From: Lentimicrobiaceae bacterium
Lineage (GTDB): Bacteria > Bacteroidota > Bacteroidia > Bacteroidales > SKPS01
DNA length: 13,646 nt
Direction of reading: 5' to 3'
Assembly (NCBI GenBank): GCA_007119395.1
Contig: SKPS01000126.1
Span: 1-13,646 of the forward strand
Each line of letters starts with the position of its first letter. The stretch's first letter is position 1. This document shows positions 1 through 7,081 of the stretch, piece after piece. The notes below the pieces were generated by a model. That model was not told the origin of the DNA, searched no databases, and worked only from the letters and a program-made list of their open reading frames with translations. Position numbers and translations under genes: made by a program.

Positions 1-124
1 AAAGATTAGATGCCAGAATAGCAAAAAACCGCACTTTATGGTATTTGTAACTATAAAGTCACCAGTATTTTAAGATTAATTAAGGGAAAAAGTTCCCGTT
101 ATTATTAACCAAACCACACTAATC

Positions 125-796
125 ATGAAAATAACAAATCAATCACAGCCCATCTCCCACCACCCTTTTGACCCTTTCATCCCCGAAGGGGCTGAAAAAC
201 TGATCATCGGCACCATCCCTCCCCAAAAGTTTTGTGTGGAACCGAAGATGCTTGGGGGCGATGATGTGGATTTCTATTACGGTAGCAAAAGATATCACTT
301 TTGGAAGATAATGGACGAGATCACCGGTGCCGATTTGCCTTTTAAGAACACTCCCCAAGCCGTTGAGGCACGGAAGTCTCTGCTCCGGAAACTCGGCACC
401 GGCATCACCGATATGGTGGCTTCATGCATCCATCGTGATGCTAGTGCGTTAGATCAGGCATTGGATGAAATCCAATACAAGGACTTGGTCGGACTGCTGG
501 AGCAGCATCCACAGATCACCACCCTGATCTATACCAGTGAGTTTGTGAAGAGCTTGGTCTATAAATGCTATAAGAAGGATCACACCAAACATCCTGATGC
601 GCCTGACAACGATAAGCGTCGCAGGGTGCACCTCAACGGCAGGTGGTATGATGTATGGATTCTGTACTCTCCTTCGCCCCGGGGCTTGGCCGGACTGGGA
701 GAAGGCGGCCGGCAAGACCGCCTTAAACAGTACCAGAAGGTTTTTGGAAAGAATGAATCGACACGGGAAATGGGGGAAGGGGTCAGGCGGGTCTGA
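125..796 (+). CDS. Uracil-DNA glycosylase superfamily protein
   Basis: A 223-residue soluble protein that looks like a Bacteroidota-type member of the uracil-DNA glycosylase superfamily, which excises damaged or mismatched bases in base excision repair. Visible signatures are HPFDPFIP at residues 13-20, the first active-site-like motif IIGTIPP at 27-33, FYYGSKRYHFW at 50-60, a central GITDMVASCIHRDASALD block at 93-110, and the second motif LYSPSPRG at 180-187 followed by RLKQYQKVF at 199-207. These are the conserved blocks I associate with this family; the exact substrate (uracil, thymine or another base) cannot be read from the motifs. The last 15 or so residues lie beyond the usual family end and overlap the 3' end of the convergent nucleotidyltransferase gene by 14 bp. 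No signal peptide is present. The start is the first ATG of the frame and sits just ahead of the conserved N-terminal block. Confidence 0.78.
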   Translation: MKITNQSQPISHHPFDPFIPEGAEKLIIGTIPPQKFCVEPKMLGGDDVDFYYGSKRYHFWKIMDEITGADLPFKNTPQAVEARKSLLRKLGTGITDMVASCIHRDASALDQALDEIQYKDLVGLLEQHPQITTLIYTSEFVKSLVYKCYKKDHTKHPDAPDNDKRRRVHLNGRWYDVWILYSPSPRGLAGLGEGGRQDRLKQYQKVFGKNESTREMGEGVRRV

Positions 797-1118
797 TATT
801 GGATTTCGGGTAGATCTGTAAGCCCTCCCTTTCGATAGTCTTAATAAATGCGTCGCCATCGTGATAATGACGTGTGGGATAGGGATGTGTTTCTATTGCC
901 GGAAACCTGATGTTTATCTTTGAATACAATGAGAGGTTTCGAAAAATGTTGTCTGAAAAATCATCAGAGATTAACAACAGATCAATATCTGACCAGTCGT
1001 GCATGGTTCCTTTGACCACGGAACCAAACATCAGAACTTTCCGAAAGGTTAATCCTGACCGGATACATTCATCTATAAAGGATTCCGCAGTTTCTATTGC
1101 ACTTTTTTGAGTAACCAT
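783..1118 (-). CDS. MNT-type nucleotidyltransferase, probable antitoxin of a HEPN/MNT pair
   Basis: A 111-residue minimal nucleotidyltransferase-fold protein. The diagnostic GSX10DXD motif is complete: G32-S33, ten residues, then D44-I45-D46, inside the strand-loop-strand FGSVVKGTMHDWSDIDLLLI. The family (MntA type) is known to transfer nucleotides, in some systems adenylylating the HEPN partner and thereby neutralising it. The gene begins 25 bp before the end of the upstream HEPN gene, so the two are probably translationally coupled, which is the usual arrangement for such pairs. Its C-terminus (TIEREGLQIYPKS) is of normal family type and its stop lies inside the 3' end of the convergent glycosylase gene. 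The antitoxin role is inferred from the pairing; stand-alone MNT/HEPN pairs of uncertain function also exist. Confidence 0.87.
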   Translation of the reverse strand: MVTQKSAIETAESFIDECIRSGLTFRKVLMFGSVVKGTMHDWSDIDLLLISDDFSDNIFRNLSLYSKINIRFPAIETHPYPTRHYHDGDAFIKTIEREGLQIYPKSNIRPA

Positions 1119-1489
1119 AGTCGTATTTCGTTGGTTGTTTCGAGCATGTTTTTAGTGAAAAGATAATTGCAAATCTCAGTGAGTTTTGAGAGATATTCAG
1201 GATACCGCCCTTCCAGTTGGAATCGATTAAGCTTCAGCAGAAATTCACTTTGATTTTCATCCAAATCTACAGACGTTGCAGAGAGAATATACAACAAATT
1301 GTGTGTGCGTGGAGGAATGTTGTCCGAATTGCTTTGAATCCATATTGCCTTGCAAAGCTTTTCGATCACAAGATGGGCAAAGAAGAGTGACTGAAGATAC
1401 TTTTTCCCTTCGAAAAGGGTACTTACCGCTGACCAGTCGTCTTCAGCCTGCTCTACCCAAAATCTGATGTGTTCATGCTTCGATTTCAT
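1094..1489 (-). CDS. HEPN domain protein, probable toxin partner of the MNT protein
   Basis: A 131-residue all-helical protein of the HEPN family. It opens with the typical FWVEQAEDDWSAV helix (residues 10-22), has the second helix block HLVIEKLCKAIW (39-50), then PPRTHNLLYIL (59-69) and the RYPEY element (95-99), in the order expected for PF05168-type HEPN proteins that pair with MNT nucleotidyltransferases. HEPN partners often act as ribonucleases through an RX4-6H motif; scanning every Arg and His here I find no such spacing, so catalysis by the canonical mechanism is not supported. The downstream MNT gene starts 25 bp inside it. Length is normal, and the ATG chosen places the conserved first helix a few residues from the N-terminus. 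A toxin role is an inference from gene pairing. Confidence 0.85.
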   Translation of the reverse strand: MKSKHEHIRFWVEQAEDDWSAVSTLFEGKKYLQSLFFAHLVIEKLCKAIWIQSNSDNIPPRTHNLLYILSATSVDLDENQSEFLLKLNRFQLEGRYPEYLSKLTEICNYLFTKNMLETTNEIRLWLLKKVQ

Positions 1490-1627
1490 TCATCAAAAAT
1501 AAAAAAAACTAATGACATTGAAAAAGTGCGTCTGTCTATTCATCAGAATTCATGACAATAGTGCACCCTTCCTTTCATTATCAATAATCCAGCGATGTTT
1601 TTATCAGGCTGTTAGAACTTGGGGCAT
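1490..1627. other. Short non-coding gap between HEPN gene and OmpA-type remnant
   Basis: This AT-rich stretch separates the start of the HEPN gene from the end of the minus-strand OmpA-like fragment. I see no ORF with recognisable content and no convincing hairpin. It probably holds the HEPN/MNT promoter on the minus strand, but no well-spaced element pair is visible. Confidence 0.5.
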
Positions 1628-1843
1628 TCACTCCTCCTCCACCATCCTGACAATCACCAACTCGGTGCGGCGGTTGAGGTAGTGGGCGGCCTCTTGTTCG
1701 TTACGGGTTGGAAGATTATTGATATATTCTTCCGTTAGGTGTGCTCCCTTCGGCTTCATTATTCGTTGCATAACAAAATATTCGTTGCATATTTTGCGAC
1801 AAATAGAGTGGTTATTCGTTGCAAGACAGAATAATTGGTGCAT
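1628..1843 (-). pseudogene. Remnant of an OmpA-family protein C-terminus
   Basis: A 71-codon open frame whose last 40 or so residues read like the very end of a Bacteroidota OmpA-family peptidoglycan-binding domain: AHLTEEYINNLPTRNEQEAA (residues 34-53) followed by HYLNRRTELVIVRM (54-67). In that family the NRRTE signature lies close to the end of the domain, after the two peptidoglycan-binding motifs, which are both missing here. The first 28 codons (cysteine- and asparagine-rich, encoded by the direct-repeat cluster) show no resemblance to the family, so the conserved sequence appears to begin abruptly near position 1755. I read this as a gene remnant left by deletion or rearrangement. Whether any peptide is made is doubtful; an alternative is a small novel gene that captured the end of the domain. 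Confidence 0.6.
1761..1842. repeat. Cluster of short direct repeats (ATTCGTTGCA)
   Basis: The decamer ATTCGTTGCA occurs exactly at 1761-1770, 1780-1789 and 1814-1823, and a degenerate copy ATTGGTGCA lies at 1834-1842. Start-to-start spacings are 19, 34 and 20 bp. Two of the copies continue into CATATTT. The cluster sits exactly where the recognisable OmpA-type coding sequence stops. It could be an operator array, a recombination scar or slippage; nothing in the sequence decides this. Confidence 0.6.
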
Positions 1844-1990
1844 ATTTGGCTACGATTGAATGCGGAATCTTTTAAGAATTCAGTTGGTTCGCGAGTAGCT
1901 GTAATACGCTATGAAAGAACTTTCCGTTAGCTTAAGTCAGCAACTGATCTCATCACCATCCCTTCTATTCTTTTGCCCTCCTGCCTGGCT

Positions 1991-2055
1991 GATCTGAGGA
2001 GGTAGCAAGGATGCATAGGTTGGTGCCGGGGAGGCTACCTGCATGACGGCAGATC
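1991..2055 (+). promoter_or_regulatory. Nested inverted repeat, possible structured element
   Basis: An outer arm GATCTG (1991-1996) is complementary to CAGATC (2050-2055), and an inner arm AGGTAGC (2000-2006) is complementary to GCTACCT (2034-2040) around a 27-nt G-rich loop. The element lies about 210 bp upstream of the secreted-protein gene and ahead of the predicted promoter box, so it may be a DNA operator rather than an mRNA leader. It matches no riboswitch class that I recognise. There is no U-tract, which argues against an intrinsic terminator. Confidence 0.35.
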
Positions 2056-2168
2056 CTAAATACGGCATGAAGTTTTTAATCTCGTGTTTTTTGTTATTAA
2101 TTTGTTAAATCGATCTACTGTGGTGGTTTATCCACTGATTTCATGCTGGAAAGCCGTTACGATGTTTA

Positions 2169-2176
2169 TATATTTG
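2169..2176 (+). promoter_or_regulatory. Bacteroidota-type -7 box for the secreted-protein operon
   Basis: TATATTTG is a perfect match to the Bacteroidota -7 consensus TAnnTTTG and lies 92 bp ahead of the ATG at 2269. A good TTTG -33 element is not present at the expected distance; only a weak GCTGG lies about 20 bp upstream. If used, transcription would start near 2183 and give a leader of roughly 85 nt. Confidence 0.45.
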
Positions 2177-2268
2177 CAACACTATGGGTTAAGGTTGGTG
2201 ATCTTTTATTTCATTCTGTGATGAGGAAAGATGATCTGCAAAAGATGGAGCTTCCAAACTAATAAGCG

Positions 2269-5200
2269 ATGAAACGATTTTCGAGGATTCTTGCCATGAT
2301 GGCAATGCAGGCATGGTTGTTCATGCCCGGACTTTTTGCGCAAAACTTATTGAATAACGGCAGTTTCGAGTCGGGGCAGGTTGGTTGGACGGGATGGGGC
2401 AGCACGTTGACCGTTACGACTGCGAACCCCCAGGAGGGTAATCACAGTGCCAGGTTTACTGCCGGCAGCACGTTGGAGCAGACCGGCATATCTTTGGATA
2501 CCGGCCAACAATACAAGTTAAGTTTCTGGCTTCGCATCAACGGGATGGCTGGTAATGATTGGGGGGGTATCCGTATAGCGGTGATTTCAATGGATTGGAC
2601 AGAATGGCATCATTCTGATTTCTTTACCGTCAACAACCGACCAACTGGGCAATGGTTTAATGAGGTGATTTCTGTTCAGCCGACTGTCTCTCCGGTGCGG
2701 GTACAGGTTCAGTTTTTCGGTGGCGGGGGTTGGACCTCTTACGATTTTCAGATTGACAACATGGTGCTTTTTGAAGATGTTCCGGTGAACAGTCCACCAG
2801 TTATTCAGTCTTTCTCCGTAACCCCTGTTACTGGCACAGTGCCATTTACGGTGACAGGATCAGTTGTTGCCTCAGACCCTGACGGCGTGGTGCAGAATTA
2901 TGTATTCGACATGGGCGATGGAGCTGTCTATTCTGGATCATCCACTTTTCAACACACCTATCGTGTTCAGGGTGAGTACACCATACGGGTTACGGTTGCT
3001 GATGATGAGGGTGCCACGGCTTATGACACTGTGCATATCATCGCCCTGGGTACCAGCCCACATCAGATCCAGGTCACCCACCCGCCGGGTGCCGTTTATA
3101 CCACATCCTTTGACACTATAAACATCCAGGGAATCCGACAACATGGAGCTGGAGATATCTTCTGGGTGAATCACCGTACCGGACAAAGTGGGTTTGAACC
3201 AGTTGGGACTAACCACTTCTCCATCAATAATCTGGCTCTGGGTCCGGGGAGCAACCAGATCCATATCCAGTCGGCAAGCGGGACGGGACAGTATGTAATG
3301 ACGATGCTGGATGTGGTTTATCAACCTGTTGGCTACAATGGTCCTGTCATCAGCAATATCACTGCCAACAACACCCAGGTGACCCAATACGAGCGCACAG
3401 ACATCCATTTTGACATAGCCACTGTTGCCGACAATCTTTCGTTTCCGTACGATCCGTCGATGCCTGCTAACCTTCAGACAGGCAGTGGCATTTCGGTTGA
3501 TATGGAATTTACCCAAGGAGCTATTTCGTTAACGCAGCCCGCATTTTTGGATATGGGTTACACACGAATTGGCGATGTGCTGGTTCCGTCGGGCGAAAAG
3601 CGTTGGACTGTGCGTATGGCATTTGCTGACACCGGGATCTGGAACAGTCAGATCATAGCCCGTGACACAATGGGCATCACCATTTTACCCGGCCCAACGT
3701 TTACAGTATTGCCAGATCCGGAACATGATGGCTATCTCCGGGTTTCACAGAGCGACAACAGGTATTTTGAGTACGACAGTGGCAAGCCATTTATCCCGGT
3801 GGGTCACGGCACCTCGGCCGCTACTCCCGATATTACTGATCAGGAGATTGCTGCATGGTCGGCGAACGGTGTGAACTTTGGTCGCTTCTGGCTCTCATCG
3901 GCATCTCCCTTCAGTGATCCATGGTCGTCATGGGCAACACACCACACCATGGCCAACAATGGTTATATGCCTCCGCCTCTGCTCACCAGTTCGCAAAAGT
4001 TTGGCAACGGCCAGTTCTCATACCGGATTGCGGCTCCAGCCATTCCCAATGTCAACACACCTGCCATTTTCAGGGGATTCTGGGAGAAGCCCATCGCCGT
4101 TGAGCCCTCCTCAACCTACAGGGTCATCGCCCGGGTCAAGACAGTGGATGTTACCGGTGGAGGAGGGTTGGTGCTCAAAATGGGTACCTGGCTCGACACC
4201 CAGGTGACAAATCCCGGCATCGGTACAACCATTTCACCCTATGCCACCGGTGACAACGGTTGGTTTTATCTGGTGGGAGTGATCAACACCCATGCCACCC
4301 AACACACCCTTGACTATCTCTATTTGGTCTTGGAAGATGCTGTTGGAGAGGCATTCCTGGATCAGCTTACCATTCAGAAGCTGCACCCCAACGGGTCGCT
4401 TGACCAAAACATCCTCCCCAAGTGGAATGCCAACACCCACCAGTATCTTGACCCCATCAAGTCCAAAGAGGCAGACTATATGATAGAAGAAGCCAACAAC
4501 CATGGCATTCATTACAAAGTGGTGATCCATGAAAAGGGGGATTATATCAAAAACCACATTGATCAAGCCGGCCTTCCCAGTTCCACCCACGGAAACTTTG
4601 ATCAACCTGAAAACACCCCTTTACACAGACTATACCAGTATTACTGGCGCAACCTGATTGCCCGCTGGGGTTATGCCACTGCAATCCATTCGTGGGAATT
4701 GGTGAACGAAGGTGCCCCGGGCTCATACATGAACCTCACCAACGACCTGTTCAACTATTTTGTAAATCACAGCCCCTACCACAGGATGACATCCACATCG
4801 TTCTGGAGTGAATGGATGCCACAGTTTTGGCAAGACGTCCATTCCGATTACGGCAACGTGCATGCCTACATCATGACCACCGGCTTTATTGACACGGTGA
4901 CCATCGACGGCATTTTATACAACCGTCAGCAGTTGCAGCGTGATGCCGCAGCGGCTGTTTACGCCTATGCTGTTCATATCGGCACCGATCCCGCCCGAAC
5001 AAAGCCGGTAGTGATTGGGGAGACCGATCTGGACCAGCCGGGCAATCAGGAGCCTGATCCTTTACTTTCCAACGACACGGCAGGGGTCTGGCTGCACAAT
5101 TTCATCTGGGCACACATCAACCATGGCGGAGTTCCGGCACTGATTTGGGATCCGCTCTATATCCGGATGCACGATTTATATCCCCGGTACCGTAACTTCA

Positions 5201-7068
5201 GGGCTTTCATGGAGGGGATTCCTTTACAGAACGGCAGGTATGGTGCAGTTACAGCTACGGCATCCGATCCTATGCTCCGGGTATGGGGGCAGATGGATCA
5301 ACAGGAGGGTCAAGCCCACTTCTGGGTTCAGAACAGGCAGCACACCTGGCACAGGGTTACAGTTGAAAACATTCAACCTGTGCCGATTACAAGCATCATC
5401 ACCATTGGAGGATTTAATCAGGGTGATGTTGAAGTGGAGTGGTGGGATCCCTGGGATTCGCTTGCTGGCCCATATCATATTGACACGATGACCATCAATG
5501 CCTCTGGGGATCTGGAGCTCAACATAGTTAATTTGCAGCGTGATTTGGCTTTCAGGATCCGGATGCTGGATGTATTGCCACCGGCGGCTCCTGCCCGTGA
5601 CTGGGCGCAACACCAGCAGAATGCTTCCCGTACCGGACGTACCGCTGTCTCAGTGGCACCACCTTACCGTACCCGTTGGATCTGGGCCGGCCCTCAGGAT
5701 GTCTACCGCAATGCACAAAGCGAGCCGGGGTGGAGTGACAACCTCACCTCCTCACCGGGGTACAGTTTTCCCATTCCCAATCAGGTAAACTTCACCATTG
5801 CCGGTGGTGTACAGCCCATCATCAAAGGGCACAGACTCTATTTCGGCACCATGGATGGGGATGCTTATGCACTTGATATGCGAGATGGCACCACCCTCTG
5901 GAACGCTCCCATACCGGGAGGAACCATCACCAGCGCTGGGGTCTTGGAGGATGTGGCCCTGTTTTTCAGTGTGCGAGGTGTAGTGCATGCTTTTGACACC
6001 CTTACAGGCAATCAGTTATGGAGTTACAATACAAGGGGAGCTTTGACAGCGCCACCGGCAATTATGGGCAACAGTGTGGTGGTAGCCAACAACAAGGGGA
6101 AGATCACACGATTGGATGCAACGGGCAACATCTTGTGGGAAAGGGAGTTACTTGTGCCCGTGGTGGGGGGCATCGCGGCTGCAGGTAACAGGGTATATGT
6201 TCCCGCCGAAGACATGGTGGTTTATGCCCTGAATTTTGCCACAGGGCATACAGAAGCATCCCGGAAGGTAATCGGACAAAGCTTCCGGATGTGTCATCCT
6301 GTTTTTTATGACGGCAGAGTGTATATCACCTCGGTACCCATTCCCATGACCGGCAGTGAATATGTGATGGAGGAGGTGATGATGTCATCAACCAGTATCC
6401 AGGATGAGGAAGACAACATCCGGCAGTGGCTTCAGGGGAATACCAATGGTGGAGCCTGGCCCGATGCATCCACTGACTGGCAGCACTTCTTTGTACTGGA
6501 TCACCAGACGCTTGCCGATCTCTACCTGGTCCCTTCCGGCCCTGTTGACGGATGCGGTTACCCTCCACCTGCTCCCGTGGTGGATATGCAGGGAAATGTA
6601 ATCAAATGGTGGAAAACACGCTACCCTACGCTCACCACTTCTGGCAACGTGTTTGGCACCAATTACTCAATTGATCTGGCTGCCATAAACCCCACCAACG
6701 GCAACAGGGTTGCACTGGGCAACGGCCTCTCAAACTTCTGGCTCCTCGAGACCGATAACCTCTACGGTCTAAGCGTTGGTGGGGACTACCTCTGGGTCAG
6801 ACAGAATTTCAGGGGGACTGCCTGCATCCGGCTAACACAGTCGCTCAACAGTTTCCGTTTGGTACAGGTAACCACCAGAATCAATGATGGAGGAGACTTT
6901 TCCGGTGCCGACATCTACTACAGGGAATCCAATCAATGGAACGGATATCTTTCACAGCCTTATCTGGTAACACAGCCCAGAACCCACTCCAGGGTTGCTC
7001 CGGCCATCGCCGGGGAGTATGTGTTCATCAGTGAAGAATTTGGCATCGTAGCCATTGAAAACTACTAA
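2269..7068 (+). CDS. Secreted multidomain clan GH-A-like glycosidase fused to a PQQ-type beta-propeller
   Basis: A 1599-residue exported protein. Domains in order: signal peptide 1-24 (cleavage before QN); CBM4/9-like jelly roll about 25-172, opening LLNNGSFESG; PKD domain about 174-258 with FDMGDG and FQHTY; an Ig-like segment about 262-355; a DUF5060-like sandwich about 357-480; then a TIM barrel from about 486 with FIPVGHGTS and NGVNFGRFWLSS. The barrel carries HSWELVNEG (acid/base candidate E814), H865 in a VHAY strand and VVIGETD (nucleophile candidate E918), the order and roughly 100-residue spacing expected of clan GH-A retaining glycosidases. A second CBM-like sandwich (about 579-705) is inserted early in the barrel. 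Residues from about 1110 (DWAQHQQNASRTGRT) form PQQ-type propeller blades such as YFGTMDGDAYALDMRDGTTLW. Substrate is unknown. There is no T9SS sorting domain, although the operon partner 13 nt downstream has one. Domain limits are approximate. Confidence 0.8.
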   Translation: MKRFSRILAMMAMQAWLFMPGLFAQNLLNNGSFESGQVGWTGWGSTLTVTTANPQEGNHSARFTAGSTLEQTGISLDTGQQYKLSFWLRINGMAGNDWGGIRIAVISMDWTEWHHSDFFTVNNRPTGQWFNEVISVQPTVSPVRVQVQFFGGGGWTSYDFQIDNMVLFEDVPVNSPPVIQSFSVTPVTGTVPFTVTGSVVASDPDGVVQNYVFDMGDGAVYSGSSTFQHTYRVQGEYTIRVTVADDEGATAYDTVHIIALGTSPHQIQVTHPPGAVYTTSFDTINIQGIRQHGAGDIFWVNHRTGQSGFEPVGTNHFSINNLALGPGSNQIHIQSASGTGQYVMTMLDVVYQPVGYNGPVISNITANNTQVTQYERTDIHFDIATVADNLSFPYDPSMPANLQTGSGISVDMEFTQGAISLTQPAFLDMGYTRIGDVLVPSGEKRWTVRMAFADTGIWNSQIIARDTMGITILPGPTFTVLPDPEHDGYLRVSQSDNRYFEYDSGKPFIPVGHGTSAATPDITDQEIAAWSANGVNFGRFWLSSASPFSDPWSSWATHHTMANNGYMPPPLLTSSQKFGNGQFSYRIAAPAIPNVNTPAIFRGFWEKPIAVEPSSTYRVIARVKTVDVTGGGGLVLKMGTWLDTQVTNPGIGTTISPYATGDNGWFYLVGVINTHATQHTLDYLYLVLEDAVGEAFLDQLTIQKLHPNGSLDQNILPKWNANTHQYLDPIKSKEADYMIEEANNHGIHYKVVIHEKGDYIKNHIDQAGLPSSTHGNFDQPENTPLHRLYQYYWRNLIARWGYATAIHSWELVNEGAPGSYMNLTNDLFNYFVNHSPYHRMTSTSFWSEWMPQFWQDVHSDYGNVHAYIMTTGFIDTVTIDGILYNRQQLQRDAAAAVYAYAVHIGTDPARTKPVVIGETDLDQPGNQEPDPLLSNDTAGVWLHNFIWAHINHGGVPALIWDPLYIRMHDLYPRYRNFRAFMEGIPLQNGRYGAVTATASDPMLRVWGQMDQQEGQAHFWVQNRQHTWHRVTVENIQPVPITSIITIGGFNQGDVEVEWWDPWDSLAGPYHIDTMTINASGDLELNIVNLQRDLAFRIRMLDVLPPAAPARDWAQHQQNASRTGRTAVSVAPPYRTRWIWAGPQDVYRNAQSEPGWSDNLTSSPGYSFPIPNQVNFTIAGGVQPIIKGHRLYFGTMDGDAYALDMRDGTTLWNAPIPGGTITSAGVLEDVALFFSVRGVVHAFDTLTGNQLWSYNTRGALTAPPAIMGNSVVVANNKGKITRLDATGNILWERELLVPVVGGIAAAGNRVYVPAEDMVVYALNFATGHTEASRKVIGQSFRMCHPVFYDGRVYITSVPIPMTGSEYVMEEVMMSSTSIQDEEDNIRQWLQGNTNGGAWPDASTDWQHFFVLDHQTLADLYLVPSGPVDGCGYPPPAPVVDMQGNVIKWWKTRYPTLTTSGNVFGTNYSIDLAAINPTNGNRVALGNGLSNFWLLETDNLYGLSVGGDYLWVRQNFRGTACIRLTQSLNSFRLVQVTTRINDGGDFSGADIYYRESNQWNGYLSQPYLVTQPRTHSRVAPAIAGEYVFISEEFGIVAIENY

Positions 7069-7081
7069 TATTGAAAGAGCT

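Larger units (their letters stand above)
1844..2268. other. Gene-free upstream region of the secreted-protein operon
   Basis: I find no supportable coding sequence in this 425-bp stretch. It contains a nested inverted repeat (1991-2055) and a strong candidate -7 promoter box (2169-2176) directed toward the 1599-residue secreted protein. A 28-codon hydrophobic ORF at 1911-1997 has no features that would justify calling it a gene. Confidence 0.6.

Noticed and set aside
84..97. Small hairpin GGGAA/TTCCC upstream of the glycosylase gene
   Set aside because: Five base pairs with no T-tract; too weak for a terminator and no other role can be supported.
1494..1501. Perfect minus-strand -7 box TATTTTTG beside the HEPN start
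   Set aside because: It lies only 5 bp ahead of the HEPN ATG, which would need a leaderless transcript, and no -33 element is visible at the proper distance; an AT-rich run makes a chance match likely.
1911..1997. 28-codon hydrophobic ORF in the gene-free region
   Set aside because: No ribosome-binding context, no recognisable motif and random-looking composition.
2938..3516. Long minus-strand ORF (192 codons) opposite the secreted glycosidase
   Set aside because: Shadow of the real gene: no recognisable domain and fully contained in a well-supported plus-strand CDS.
7055..7081. Upstream ATG extending the second secreted protein by nine residues
   Set aside because: It overlaps the preceding gene and puts hydrophilic residues before the signal peptide; the ATG at 7082 fits better.
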